From positions 12,192,501 to 12,256,500 of the forward strand of contig JAILWY010000002.1 in NCBI GenBank assembly GCA_022113835.1: a DNA stretch of 64,000 nt. Direction: 5' to 3'. Both the position numbers and the translations under genes were made by a program. Below the pieces are notes generated by a model. It did not search any database. It worked only from the letters and a program-made list of their open reading frames with translations, and was not told the DNA's origin. Every line of letters begins with the position of its first letter. Positions within the stretch are counted from its first letter, which is position 1. Shown here piece after piece: positions 12,630-26,240 of the stretch. The DNA is from Atopsyche davidsoni (Eukaryota > Arthropoda > Insecta > Trichoptera > Hydrobiosidae).

Positions 12630-12925
12630 TATCTTCAGCAAGTGCCTTTCCTCTGAGGAGGTTGGCGATCATTTCACTGAGCATATACACATGCTGAGCC
12701 AGTATTCATGGTTTTCTAAGGAGAATATAGTGTAGTCCTTTTACACCGCAAAGTAAGCGTATTGCTGCTGGCGTTTAGATCCGATACTCCTTCTGCAGCA
12801 GGCTACAGAAACAATGGCAGAAGCCCCCCAACGTACTTCCAGAGCACATCCCTCCACGCTCTGGGTACAGAATTGCAGCCATGCTCAAGCAATATAATGG
12901 GCAGAGTGGGGAGGCTTGTCTATCT
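12630..12925 (+). repeat. Dispersed repeat D1, copy 1
   Basis: One of four related segments; the others are at 19,970-20,360, 30,085-30,470 and 31,345-31,610. Shared blocks include TTAGATC with GATACTCCTTCTGCAGCA, GCTACAGAAACAAT, CCAGAGCACATCCCTCCA and TGGTTTTCTAAGGAGAATAT. This copy has the same orientation as the one at 31,345 and is opposite to the other two. No intact protein spans the copies. Confidence 0.65.
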
Positions 12926-12929
12926 TAAA

Positions 12930-15900
12930 ATGTGTTAAATATTCAAGGTTAAAATAAACTGTCGTCTGGTCGCCATTCTGCAACAACGAGACAGCTAGAA
13001 AACACGTATTTTGAGTTATTTATCCGAGCCTTCGTTCCAGGAAGTTGGGACAAGGCAACCTTCTGTGCGGACTTGAAGAACCCGTTTATATTTTATTGGT
13101 AAATAGCTATTTTGATATGCTAGAGATACTGTAGCGTGGAAAGCTTAACATATACTACGAGATGGAATTAATTGACTTAAACCCTTGCATACGACTTCTC
13201 TGGAGACTTTTTTTATCGATTATCCATAAGCGGAAAACATCCAAGCTTAAATAGTCTAAGAACGAAGAGTCTGCTATATTATAATGCCATATGAATTATA
13301 AACAATGGGAAGTAAACGTAATTTAATTTAATTGTACACTTGATTTGAAGAACGGATATCTGATTTTGACACGACTATGATTTTAATATACGAAATTGGA
13401 TGCAGTTACTGAAAGTATTTTAATGGATTTATTTACATCTAGCGGTAATGATTTTGCTATTGTTGGGTGTTGCGTGTAAAAGTACAGTTACTGACATTCG
13501 TACAGAGCGTTAGCTTGTTAAATGTTATGTTAAGTGTAATAGAGTGTTGATACCAGATTCTGACTATCAGAGATGGATTGAAAAAAGTCGAAGGTGTTCA
13601 CTAATAACCTATAATTACAACGGAGCGCCCTCCTGCCTACTTTGATCTGTCACAGATTCTGTGAGAGATGCACTTGTGTGTGAAATTTAAATATTGTGAT
13701 TTAAGTGTCATTTAATGGTTTAATTTTAATTGCTTCTCGGAACTTTAAAAAAATTCTAAACGGCAAAGCAGATTAGGTCTAGTTATAAATTTAACCTCTT
13801 CAACTCAACAGAATCAACATTTACGTCCTTGTTTTCGATGATCAGTAAAAATTGAAGATTTAAAATAATACCTGCCAAAAGCTGTTTTTTTTAGCTTCCA
13901 GTTACATAATTGAATGTTCATAGGGTAGTCAAATCCAATAAACAGCAATTATGGCTGTTGTTAATTATATCTCGATTCAGAGAGTTCATTGCCCCCGTGC
14001 TGCCTGCCGCTCAAGGCACAGTAGCTTTTTTGGTAGTTAGTATTAGCTGTGTCATTTTGTAAATGAATGCTTTACGTTGAGATATAATTTTTATCAGATT
14101 AATTCAATCTTACAGTTAAATCATCCGTAACGAAATTGTAGAAAGACGTAGTCTAACGATTTGTACTGAAATGTCAATTTAACGAAGTTCAGTCCAGTGC
14201 TTTTTTTGTGCTCCTCGTATTCATTACAAAATACAGCTGGAAATATTTGTTTGAGGAAGAGATATATTTTAAAAAGAAAAAACCTTTTTTTTTAGTAAAT
14301 GAGTGAATGAGTAAATTTGTAATTGTCCCTGAATGGTTCCAACTGCATTTTTATCTTTTGCTTCCCTGCTCTTAGTTGGAGACGTCCTGTAGACTACTTG
14401 TTCTCATATTAATAATAATATCAATGATTTCTATAACTGTATGCTATTGAACTGAGAATTCAGTTAAATAGCATACAGATTATGATTTCCATTGCATGCC
14501 CAACTCAATAGCTTAAATCTAATTAAATTGTTTTAAAAATAAATACAATGATTTCTGAATAGAAAATAATAACAGGTATATGCGGTATTTTATGTCGCAT
14601 TAGCAATCCAGGTGTTTATCTAAAGAATGAAATTTTACGAGTATTAAATATTATTTTTTATGGCTGTAGAGTTTGTCCACGCGGCATCTGCTATTTATTA
14701 TCGTCGGTTCTAATCTTGGATCATAAAACTCCGGCATTGAAACATTCGATACATTCCTTTTCGTGATCGATCTGCCTAAGATTCTAATGAAAGTATTTAC
14801 TATATTTATACCACGGATAGTATTTCATAAGAGGACGTTATTCGCTAACCTGTCGGTAAGTTATCATTGGTGTTGTCTACTTGGGTCTTTTCTACCGCAT
14901 CTGACACGAATTTCGCTCCCAGGAGTTTTTAATTGAAAAGAATCTGTAAGAAAAATCCAGCATTACACCCAAGTACAAAGTATTCACGATTGCATCTGCA
15001 AGATTTAGGAAATCTTAATTTTAATCATATTTGTCGCTGTAGTTGAAAGCATATATTTATTTTTAGATTTGTTCAAAGTAGATAAAGCGCACTCAGCGTT
15101 GGAGACAGTTTTATTGAGCTGCCGCAGGCAAGAGATGCATCATCTCAAAACTAATATTGTAAGATAATATTTTCTCCCAAGATGGCGAGGATCATTCGTC
15201 ATATTGTAATGGTTGTGCCTCCGAGAAACCTGAGACCGAATGTATATAATATATATATAATATATGGTCTATGTTCAGTTGTTAACTTGCTGGGTCCGAC
15301 AGGTCGCGTGTTCGAGACCGTCTCAGATCATACATATTATGAAATATGCTTTATATACAATTTTGTATATAAAGCATTTTTCATAATAGTATTAGTATTT
15401 ACTAATTATTTTGTAACAAACTTTTGCAATATAAAAACGTGCATCGTATGACCCCTAGCAGTGGTGTTGGCCATCATCGATCTATTTTTACAATTGGCTT
15501 AATTAAAATAATTTATTACGCTAATCGTTTTGGTTTTATAGTATTATTTTCAAGACATCCGGTTAATGACTTTATTGCGTCACCACTCGATAGAAAAAAA
15601 TTTAATTAAAGATTTTCAGTAAACTGAATGCTAGAATTTTTGTGAAACTTTTATTTAAGACTACTCTGGCAGTCAGATCAATTTATTTAACGGTAAAATA
15701 TTAAATTGGTTTATATTTTCGATTGTTGAAGATTGATTAATTAGTGGGGTATTTTCAATATCTAAAATTCTACCATTTAAAAAACCATGTCTTAATTTTC
15801 AAAACAAAATTAAATGGCCCAAATTTTTGTTTTAAAATTATTGCGTCAACTTATATCTATAAAGTCTTATCATTTGTGTTCTACCTTAAACAATACCTGA

Positions 15901-16235
15901 ATTAATAATACACCTGATATCTAAATATACACTTGCGTCCCTTTATTTTGGGTGTTTTTTATGGTTTAGCTAATTCCTTAATGCATAAGAGAATTATATT
16001 GGCTGTTAACCATTCGTATGAAATCTGTGTCGCTACATGTAGATTTTTTAAATAAATATAATTAAAAAGCGAATATGAGCTCTGCAGGTTTTATAAACAA
16101 TATCCAATATGTTTAAGTTACTAAAATTAATTATAAGGAACGAATAGGTACTGGGATCCAGTTTGGTATCTGCTTGTAAAATCAGCGATCAAGTAGAGGT
16201 AATCAATGGGTGCGATGAGGCAGGAGGCTCTAGAC
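12930..16235. other. Gene-free stretch with one SINE-like B box
   Basis: No coding exon was recognised. Near 15,270-15,345 a TGTTCAGTTGTTAACTTGCT segment followed by GTGTTCGAGACC resembles a worn tRNA-derived head, flanked by an imperfect inverted repeat around TATATACAATTTTGTATATA (15,350-15,370). Confidence 0.4.
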
Positions 16236-16679
16236 CAGTGGCTCTCTAACTCTTTTGGCCCACGAACCCCTTTTCATAGTCAAAACTTGCCTACGGACCC
16301 CCTTTCATAGTCAAAACTTAGCTACGGATCCTGGATGAAAAACTACATAAATTCATATTATAGACTAGTTGGTGCAAGTATCGACTTTTATTAACCTACC
16401 TGACTCACCGCGATGCCTGTTATTACTTGTATTTTATGCACCTGTCTATATTTATATTTTACTTAGGACGTAAAAATCGCTAATAATGTATTCATTGTTA
16501 TTTATTTTAACTTCCATATTGTTAAAAATGAGTCACATTTTTTTAAATTTTATATTAAACCTTGCGCGGACCCCCTGACGTTGTTCAGGGATCCCCAAAT
16601 CGATTTTAATTTTCTAAGAACCCTCTGAATGATCCCAGGGACTCCCTGGGGTCCGTGGGGACCACTTTGAGAAGCACTG
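16236..16679. mobile_element. Non-autonomous hAT element (MITE) with 8-bp TSD
   Basis: The ends CAGTGGCTCTCTAACT and TTTGAGAAGCACTG are imperfect inverted repeats of the familiar hAT 'CAGTGGTTCTCAAAC' type. It is flanked on both sides by the identical octamer CTCTAGAC (16,228-16,235 and 16,680-16,687), which fits the nTCTAGAn target preference of one hAT branch. It is internally non-coding. A close relative lies at 39,640-40,087. Confidence 0.9.
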
Positions 16680-17118
16680 CTCTAGACTTTTCCTCGCTGT
16701 AAGGGTACTCGGAAATCGTAATGTTCAAAATCACCGTGTAATTGAATAACTGTAAAAAACTTACGACAGAACTGAATTTATAGATGTATGTGTAACGTTT
16801 ATATATAGTTGCTATAGCGAGAACAGTGACATGAATGTCAAGACCCCTTGTGGGTTTTTAACGTTGAAAACAGGGTGCGAATGTGAAAGTTGTACATTTT
16901 CATATTTTACAGTCAATATAGAATGCCTATTTGTGTTATTCTTCTTTTGTTATCAGAATAAACATTGAGATCTCCACGAAATATTTACTAAAATCAAACA
17001 ACATAAATAATTATCACGCATGAATCCAATCTCCAAAATCTAAGATATATATAAATATTTATATTCTGTGATACTATAAAATCAAATTTTAATCTTTTAC
17101 GTATTTTACTAATTAAAA

Positions 17119-17140
17119 CCTTTCTTTGTTTCAGGTGAGT
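17119..17140 (+). other. Candidate recursive splice (ratchet) site
   Basis: A strong pyrimidine tract (CCTTTCTTTGTTTCAG) is followed immediately by GTGAGT, junction 17,134/17,135. This is the best match in the window to the fused acceptor-donor motif. It lies about 6.3 kb downstream of the candidate micro-exon at 10,853-10,880, the geometry expected inside a long intron. Confidence 0.25.
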
Positions 17141-17144
17141 CTAC

Positions 17145-19965
17145 GTTTAATATCAAATTATAGCGTAAGAATGATTATCACGAGACAACTAAGGTGACGG
17201 GGTAAGAAGCTACTTTACAGGTACCACACTCTTTAATACTAGTAATAGTTATCGGAGCCATCGATATTTTTAACTGAGACATTGAGAGCTCTTTTTAATA
17301 AAAAATATCATTTTCTAAACAATAAATTCACCCCAATTTAATAATAAAATTAAATTGATTCAGCAATAATATTTATTTGAGTTTTAAAGAATTTATTAAA
17401 AACCACAATGAATGTCGAAATCGGGATTTTATAGCTGCCTTATTATTTTTTCATCATTCACAGAGTAAATTTCAATTAGATTTTTATTTAATGTAGAATA
17501 TAGAATTATCCGATAAATCTGTTTTAAATTTGAAAAACTAAGTATAAACAGACTTTTTTTACACAGACGGATTTTAAATTTTTTAATGAGTTTGATTGGA
17601 CTGTACACCACCCAGCTTCAATAATAAACTCAAGTTGTTCAAAGTACAAGCAGGTAGGTTCGTTGCAGTGTCTGAATAATAAAGTTGCTGATAACTCAAA
17701 TGTTTTTAATTATGTCTGGAATATGACAGCAATTAAGAGGCCGGAGATCGATAAATTTGTTTGGACTGAGCCACCCATGCACCGGCACTGCAGGCCGCAG
17801 TTATCCGGCTTTAAGTTGTCATTAAATATTAAGCATGTATAATGTTTATTAAAGTAGTATAAATAAACAGAACGTATAAAGTTTATGCGCCGCCAGCATG
17901 CCATGATATTTATAACAAGCTGCGTCATATACTGACATTAAACGAACAGGAGAGCTTTGAGAGAGTTAAAACGTTATTAATTGGTTATTACTTAGTAAAA
18001 TATTTTTTGGAGTAAAACAGAATAAAAGTGAAATAATCGCGGTTAATAAATACTCGTATAAAGATCGACTTAATTGTGAATTATTAAATTAATCGATTTA
18101 AAATATTTGTAATTTGACTCACATTATCTTCTTCTTTTTTGATAAATTACCGAATTTGGTGCCATTATGTGCAGATTCATTCAGGCTCATGTTTTACCAA
18201 CAATTCATCAATTACTACTACCATGTATGTTTCCAATAACTGAAGTACTAACGAGACGACCCTTCATATTTATTTTTAAAAAAGTACGGCTTCTCTTAAT
18301 CTTTTTAATTTTTTTGTCGTTTTTTCTTATTAATTTTACCATAATTTTTTCAATGTGAATTTTTTTTTTTTAAATGATGTTTCTCGCGGAATGAAATTTC
18401 TAATTATCATCAATATATTTTCATAAGAGACCTGGATTCTAGAATCGAATAAAATACATTAATTTATTATCTAACTGTGCCCAGTGCGGCCCTGGCAAGG
18501 CTGGAGACCACAGGAGCAGTTGCGCTCCCTGATGTTATTGATGGTCCTTATCCTGCAGCGGAGCCTGCAGCTGGCAGCATCGTCCGGAGCCGCTTAGGGG
18601 ATGAGATAACAGAATCAGCGTGTCATTTACAGCATCCACGAATTCCTCATTCCTTAAATATCATGAAATCAACTGATAAGAAGATTGTGCTTTTTTTAGA
18701 CGGATTAAACAATTTTTTTCAAATCTCTTCAAATCAATGTTTCCCGAATTTATGGTTTTTCAAACACTGATAACTTTTTTCGCATACAATGAATAATCTT
18801 ATTTAATTATCTAGAAATAGTCATACACAAGTAGGTTTATGAATAAAATCTTTAAGGTACACGCACACAAGCTTTATTTATAAATGAGTTGCTTTTTAGC
18901 AAGTGGGAAGACATTCTTTTCTCTTGTCGGTTCGACAGGTCTGAGGGCTGTGTCGACACACATATCATATTTTGATATGCAGAGCTCTAATAATCTTATG
19001 GACGAAGTCTCACAGTTTCGCCCACGCCGTATTATAAGTACATCTACACAATAACATGACATGAATGTAGATTATGTGGATGGTGTTTGCGACACGTCCG
19101 ACAGGCGCACTCGGTGGCTGGACCATTGTCAACGCAGTGTGCGCTAGTGGTGGGTCTGATCGAATCGTTTTAATAATCGGCTTTAGATCGATTTTTCGAA
19201 TTACTTTTTTATTTATAAAAATATTGGTGATGCTTCATTGTATTACTTTTGAATAGACAGGATTTGCCAATTGATGTTTGGAGCAGACAGAAATTTGAAA
19301 AAAAATTGTGAAACTATCTCTCAAATATTTGAGTATTAATATACAATGCCATGTTTTTATTAAATTGTCAAAAATTAAACGTTTTAGCTATAAAGTCATT
19401 TATCTAATGTTTTTTTTCAAAAAAATATTTCGATCATATTCGACTATCCGAACTTTGATATTCATCATTTTTGGAAATTTATATAACCGACCTTTATTTT
19501 TTTTTGTTAGAAAAAATGGAATAAAATTATCTCGTACTTTGTTTACTTCCTACAGTTTTCATTTAGTTGAATATTCGATTTTTCATACAGCATCTAACAG
19601 CTCGATGACTTGTTCGAATAAATCGATTTTTCGATTGTGCCCATCGCAAGCCACGGGCCGCCAGGGCGGGTCTCGAGATTCGTTTGTTTCACAGAAACGC
19701 GCCTCTGACATCAGCCTGGCCTTTTATGATTTAGATTAATTTGTCGGTGATTCTGATTTATTTTTTATAACGCACTAAGAAGGCGGAGGGAATTCCATAA
19801 TGAGATTAGTCGCGCTCCCAATATATTCTGTTTATTCGTTGGCACCGGCCAAATCTTCCTTTTGTTTGAGTATGATCAGTTCAAACTACGCCCTGAAAAA
19901 TAAAGAAATAAAATGTGGGAACAACACTAATAATATTATTTTACTAAAATATACAATTTTAAATA
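17145..19965. other. Gene-free stretch; AT-rich with a hAT-like decayed segment
   Basis: No exon was recognised. Between about 19,150 and 19,640 the sequence carries repeated TCGATTTTTCGA-like blocks resembling those at 7,800-8,530, perhaps remnants of one hAT-like family, but no matching target duplication was found. The 143-codon open frame at 19,308-19,739 is low complexity and not credible as a gene. Confidence 0.4.
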
Positions 19966-19969
19966 TATA

Positions 19970-20360
19970 CCTTCCCGCTCTCCCCATTTTTTTTTCTTGT
20001 GCATGGCTGTCATTGAGCGTGTGTAAGGGATCGGTAATGGAGTAGTGGACTTGGAATGATTGTGGAGGGGTGTGCTCTGGAAGTACTTTGTCGAGATGAG
20101 GGAGCTCCTGATATTGTTTCTGTAGCTTGCTGCAGGAGTATCAGATCTAAACGCTAGAGTTTTGTAAGGAAATGATTTATAATAATGGTTTTGGGTTAGG
20201 CTAGGTTAGGTTAGCTTGCTGCAGAAGGAGTATCAGATCTAAATGCTAGAGCTATGTTTTATAATAATGGTTTTGGGCAGCAGCAATACGCAGACTTTTA
20301 TTTCCAATATAAAACTGCGGTGTAGAAGAACACATGAACACTATCTCTAAAAAGAGGCAC
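19970..20360 (-). repeat. Dispersed repeat D1, copy 2
   Basis: Shares CCCGCTCTCCCCAT, CTTGTGCATGGCT, GGAGTAGTGGACTTGGAA, GTGCTCTGGAAGTACTTTGT and GAGTATCAGATCTAAA with the copy at 30,085-30,470. It contains an internal partial duplication of the GAGTATCAGATCTAAA block (20,135 and 20,228) separated by a GGTTAGG-rich bridge. It lies opposite to copies 1 and 4. Confidence 0.75.
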
Positions 20361-20369
20361 TTGATGTAG

Positions 20370-22570
20370 AAGATTGTTATTTTGAATCAAAATAACAATC
20401 AGCCTTTTGCAATCAAATGCATTATCTGACTCGCGACTAGATGTCTGCTCTGGTCTGACGAATGAGAACAGCCCGCGGCGCCGCAAGGCCTGGCCTGCAA
20501 GTCGCAGGTATTGATCTTATCGGATGCAGATTTCTGCAGCGAGTCGTTATCGTGACAGGCCGTTAACTGCTCGCGAGCGTACTGCGGCGGAATGAGCACT
20601 GCATTCATTATTAGTCACCGCCGTCATATTTGTGAACTATGGGTGTAGTGCTGGTCTTTGGTTTTGCCCGCCATTATAAATTATCCGAGCTCATTTGTTT
20701 ACACAAAACAAAAGCACAAAACCTTGATTAAAAAAAAATTAAGGTATATTGAGCAACTCGACTGCCAACCGACCAATAAATTGCGTGTGTGTCTTGCAAC
20801 TATTTTTGCCATTTCGCCGATGAAAAATGGTCACTGCATATTTAAAACGCTTAAAAAGACATCCGGCAATTGGTATTTTTTTAATTTTGAGATGTCGGAA
20901 GCTTTAATACCAGACTTTTTATTATACTATTGAAATTAAATGTAATCAAATTAAGGTGTATCATAGTTATCAGCCGTCAGCCAGGAAGAGAATTAGATAA
21001 TAAAATGTAGCAAGTGTGTTTTTAGGTTGGGTTAAACATCAATTGGTCTATTTTAGTCAGCATGCTTAGACAACTGGCGATAACCGGTGTTCATCTGGCT
21101 GTATATATTCACAAAACACCAAACGTAAAGTTGACGTGAAAATAAACAATATCCAATGTCTCTGCTTTTAGGTCTCGCTGATTGGCCTTGATATTACAAA
21201 AAAACCTTTACAAGCTAGCAGCAATCACAAATACTCAATTAATTAAAATACGGTAAAAACTTACATACACATTACGATCGGATCGGATCTTCCGTCAATT
21301 TGCCTCATTATGTTTTCGTTAATCTAATCAAGCGTTCAAATCGCTCGCTTACAGATCGCTCTTTAATTATCGCAGGGGGTGATTACACCAGACATAACTT
21401 TGCAGAAATTAGTAACATGTATGGTATTTATCTCGGTATTTATGTTTCTAAACAAATTCCACCAACGTAGCTTAGAAAAAACTTCTAATCAAATCCGGTG
21501 TACGTCTAATCAAATCAATTATAAAGGCGTCATGAAATCGGTGATGACATCCTGTTTGTTAATTTGAGTTGAGAAACATTTCTGTGTCAATTCACGGTAA
21601 TTACATTATAAAAAAGAAAAATCTGTGTAATCATCTAATCACTACAGCAAACACCCGATAGCATCTTCAAACTTCAGCGACGAGGCAGCCAGGCTGGTAA
21701 TCAATCCATTATGATGCCTCCTCTCGCGGCAGTTGCCCCGCGTCTCCTTGTTTCTATTGGCATTCCGCGCCTGAATGCTATCCACTCTGAGGATCTACAC
21801 TTAATTACTGATCGGTGATCTCATGCCAACCGTCCGTCAAGCAACCGACGCGAGGCTGTGATTAATTCCACGGAATCTTAAGCCTCGTGTCATTGTATGC
21901 AAAAAAAGTTACAGTATCGAATAACTGCGTAGGCTCAGCGCGAGGCCTGCGGACTCCCTTCTAGGATTACATGTATTTTATTATTTTTTTTCAATAACCG
22001 GATGTGTAAAATATATTTTTATACAATTTTGCTCAGTAGATTTTTCTTTATTTATTATTCGACAGCTCTAAAATCAAATACACCCGCAAGTAACCTTACT
22101 AACCGACTCTTGCGTATTTTATTTTATAAGTTTTCTTGACTTGCCACTGAAGTCACGGCACGCACTCATGATTATTAAACATATAAAGAGAGGAAAGGGG
22201 TGCAAATTCACTCACAAAACCTGGTCTTAAGCTAGATTTAGATATAAGCTTTTCGATCCTTAATTAGGTTAAGGTTTCGATAAATTCGATGACGGGTGAG
22301 GTTTTCAGCAAGTGATCGCACTACAGAGCCAATTATTCAAATGGGAAATGTTTAATTTTATTAACTTGTACTTAAGATAATACTTAAATACCCGAGTTCT
22401 CGCGTGTTCGTTAGTTCCACAGCCTGTTGTGCGGCTGGGTAAGGACTAAGCCAACACTTAACCATCTCGACCTGCCGTTTTGATGTATCTGTTGATGCGT
22501 GATAATGAGACAGCCGAGCATATATTTAATGTAAACACTCAATCCCTTCGGCGTTCCCTCCTATAATTTG
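20370..22570. other. Gene-free stretch
   Basis: No exon, RNA or shared repeat was recognised. A short GC-rich patch at 20,470-20,600 has no protein-like frame. Confidence 0.4.
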
Positions 22571-22572
22571 AT

Positions 22573-22991
22573 ACAAGGCCTCTGACTTGAAAAAACTAAG
22601 TGGCCGATACAATAATATTGGCGTTAAAACTAAACTACTGGAATTAGTGACTTTTTCTTGGAATGAAGTAATCGGTGAGGAAATTAATAGGCATGGAGGC
22701 GGTGCTGAAACATTTTCTAATAGGATTTGGAATGACTCGCAAAATGAACGCTTTTATAACTTTTTGCAGAAAAACCCCCAAGACTGTTTAAACAGAATGA
22801 TTCCAAATATGTTACAGATCTTTCTATGTGTATATAAAATATTTAAAAAAATCCTGATAGCTAATAAACTTATCATCTGTGCTTCGCAATATCACGATTT
22901 CGCAGAATACTTTTCGGCGACTAAGAGTGAGTGTTTAAATTTTTTGAAAGAGCATGGGTTTTGCATAATCCTGTATACACTTAATCAATAA
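22573..22991 (+). other. Unrecognised 139-codon open stretch
   Basis: An uninterrupted frame runs from just after a stop (22,569-22,571) to a TAA at 22,989. It has varied amino-acid content (for example TFSWNEVIGEEINRHGGG and FLQKNPQDCLNRMIPNMLQI) that looks more protein-like than its surroundings. There is no ATG near the beginning. It could be an internal exon, a fragment of a decayed element, or chance. No family was recognised and no clear acceptor or donor pair bounds it. Confidence 0.25.
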
Positions 22992-22994
22992 CTC

Positions 22995-25900
22995 CGGTTT
23001 CTTGCTCTGAAAAATATTACTGAGAAGTACTGATAGATAAAATATGTACGTTTCTCAACCACACAAAAATCTTTACACTTCAGACAACAACAATGACAAG
23101 GACGTAAAAGATCTTACGACTTGTAAATGAACGAATGATTAAAATCTAATAAATTTTATACGAATATTGAGTATGCTCAAAATTAAAGTTCCATTTATTT
23201 ATTTATTTCTACCGTTTATGATAATTTGTAGAAGTACTAACAATGAAAAATGTTACAGTTTTCGATTTGTAGCAACAAAAATATACAACCTATTCAATAT
23301 GCTTGTGCAATATTTAGGAATCGCGGAATTATAAATTTTTATAACTGCTTTATATATATTTACCTATACACACAAAATTAAATTATTTATTTGATATGAA
23401 CAATATATATTACTGTAAAAAAATCACGTGTCACTTAATTTTGAAACCAAACATAACGAATTGTTAACAATTTCACATAGGCTCGTTACTATTGAGTTGC
23501 CGGATTTGAATATCATGTCGTATAACCAGTGATTTATGATATATTGTACGAAAATAGTATATATTTGTTCATAAAAAAACATTAATCATTGTTTTGGTAA
23601 TTACATCGAATCTCTAAGACCTAACAATATGAAATATGGGCTAATTCTTTTACACGACAGACTGGTCTAATTTGGAATACTCTATATTTTTTTATTAATA
23701 GATAAATGGGTAGTGAATTACGAATATGTTTGTTTGTGAGCGCTTTATACTATGTATTATTAACTGTAAATTATCTAGGGTTTAATAAATTGTGAGGACA
23801 CTCGTCAGAAGGCATGGAACGGCTTGATGGCGTAACGAAGGACTGGCAAAATAGACTGGATAGTAATAGCTTTGGGCAATATTTAAGTAATCGATTCACA
23901 TATGAAACGACGGGAAAATTCCTCCTAAATTTCCTCCAAACCAACACTCATCGTGGACAGGTGCTCTGACAAGTTAAGCACCATTGTTTGACTGTATAGA
24001 GTAGGTTTTCGTGATAGCCATGGGTGGGGGCTCGAATCCGAATATGGGTATTGTGAAAAAGCTGTAGGATATTTTAATATTGTATGCTGAAAACACCTAT
24101 GAATTGCGGATTTATTAGAATTGGCTTGGGTGTAGCTCTGCTTTTTATGAAACGTACGCCACTGTTAATAAGCAAAACTCTTTTCAATGTCGGATTTAAA
24201 AAAAAGTATACATATTTTAGTTCTATGTAGGGATTTATAAAAACACAAAAAAACACAAAATAGTGGGCGATGACAGGCAATAAAATTTACAAGGAAAACG
24301 CCCAGAACACCTTCTAAACTTACAATAATTATGTGTTTTCAATAAAATGCATTTATATGCTAAATTAACAATGTCAAAATACGGCCAAGTGTCTGTTATC
24401 TGACTGCTTTGTAGTGTTGGGCTCTTTGAAGAGAAATACGAAGCAGTTGTATTATTTTTTGCTTTATCGAAATAGCGGTTAGTTTAGGCAGTAGTTTGCA
24501 ACTAAATAAATGCATTTGGTTCTATTTCGTCTAACCATTAAACTACTACAAAAAATGTTTCTAAATTTGTGTAAATTTCGTTTCCTCTTTGTCAAAGCAA
24601 CAGCTGCTTTTAACTGCTTCTATATAGAAATAATTTTTAACTAGAACAGCTTGCTTTTGTCTTATACGGTAATTCGATTACCAGAATTATAAAATTGAAA
24701 TTTTCGGTGGCATCTCCAAAATGGATGCTCTGAAAAGCTGTAAACTATAGATTTAGCATTAGACGCATTGTTAATTAAGCAGTTATGTTAGAGAAGCAGA
24801 CTAATCTTATTGCTTCAAATGTAGCAGTTTCGTTAACTGCTACTTCTGCGCTCCACTCTGTTCTGCTTGTGTTTCATACCACCCAAATAAGAAATTTTCT
24901 TAATATTTATATGCAAATTTAATCGAATCCTGCCTACGTGTTGATTAAATATTCTCCGCTTAATTCGCCGTGGGTTTTACAGATATTGAAAAGGGGTGTA
25001 GCTGTCGAGTATCTTGTTTAAATAAATTACCCGAGACTCCGCCCCTGGCCCGCCATATGTTAATTTTAATTATTATTTTGAAAGCGAAATATCTCGTTAG
25101 CCCAAAATAATACACGCGCTTCTTAGGGAATGAAGACATTAACGATTTGGGTCCATTTCGCCACCGGCAATGGAACTCAGAGGCGGCTCGTGCTTAGCAG
25201 TTACCATTTTTTGTCTTAGTTAATAACTAGTCCATTATATTGATATTGATAAAAAAATATTTATTTAAAAAACAAACATGCAACGAAAAATAACTTGAAG
25301 ACTACTAATGTTTTTATTTGTAAGCGCTTTCGCCTTTCAAGTCAGTCAGACCGGGCAGATCTCACAGTTAATTCACTCTTAATTTCGTAGTTAAGGCAAA
25401 ACACACGGACTCGGTTTAAAAAATCAATAACGTACTTTATTGTTTAATTTAATTGCTATAAATAAAATACCTCAGGCATTCAAAACCAAAAGGTCGTATT
25501 TACTCAACAATTTATTTTTCAAATATATCAATCTCCCGAGCATTTCACAATACAAACTAATCACTGCCGCTTGTGAATAAATCAATTGATTCGATGTATT
25601 AAATAAAATCCTTGATAATCAATATTTTTTTATAAATTCATTATTGTTTGAACACAATGCATACCGGAGATTCGGCAATATAAACAATCCGACCTACTAA
25701 ATAAAAAATACACAATACAGCTCATCAGAGCGAGTGCCCGTGCATTCATCAGGGCGCGAGTCCCTGAAGCGCCCACGCCGCTCTTCTATACACACGCAGG
25801 TTAAATCATCATCCGTACAAATATGATACACGCTAATAATCACTAAATAAAAAATGTGCATATTTATTCTTGTTGAGGGACAAGGCATTTGATTCGTGAA

Positions 25901-26240
25901 GATCCGTTATTATAAACTGAACGTTTAGTTATTCGTCTGATGATGACCCAGTGTATTGGGTCGAAACAAGTAATGCAAATAATTTTAATAAACTCAAAGT
26001 GAAGACAAAATACAAAGGTACTTTTATCATTATAATTATGTATATTTATTTTATTTTTTTATTTTAAAAAAATCGTAGAGCTCCTAGAAATTGCGTAGTT
26101 TTCTCGATTTTTTATTATTCCACTTCACTGGAGACCATAAAGCCATGTCCACACCTATGCCCTAGAAAGCCAACCTCCGACACCCCCGGAGTATTTTTAT
26201 TTTGCTTTACGGTGCTAGTGCCCTAGTGCTGGGCAGGGCG
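22995..26240. other. Gene-free AT-rich stretch
   Basis: One B-box-like GGCTCGAATCC near 24,032-24,043 suggests a worn SINE. A TTTATTTGTAAGCGCTTTCG block at 25,313-25,332 recurs at 33,390 as TTTATTTGTAAGCGCTTTCC. Nothing coding was recognised. Confidence 0.4.

Noticed and set aside
19308..19739. 143-codon plus-strand open frame
   Set aside because: Low-complexity Phe/Ile/Ser/Lys composition expected from AT-rich DNA; starts from a non-ATG codon and has no domain.
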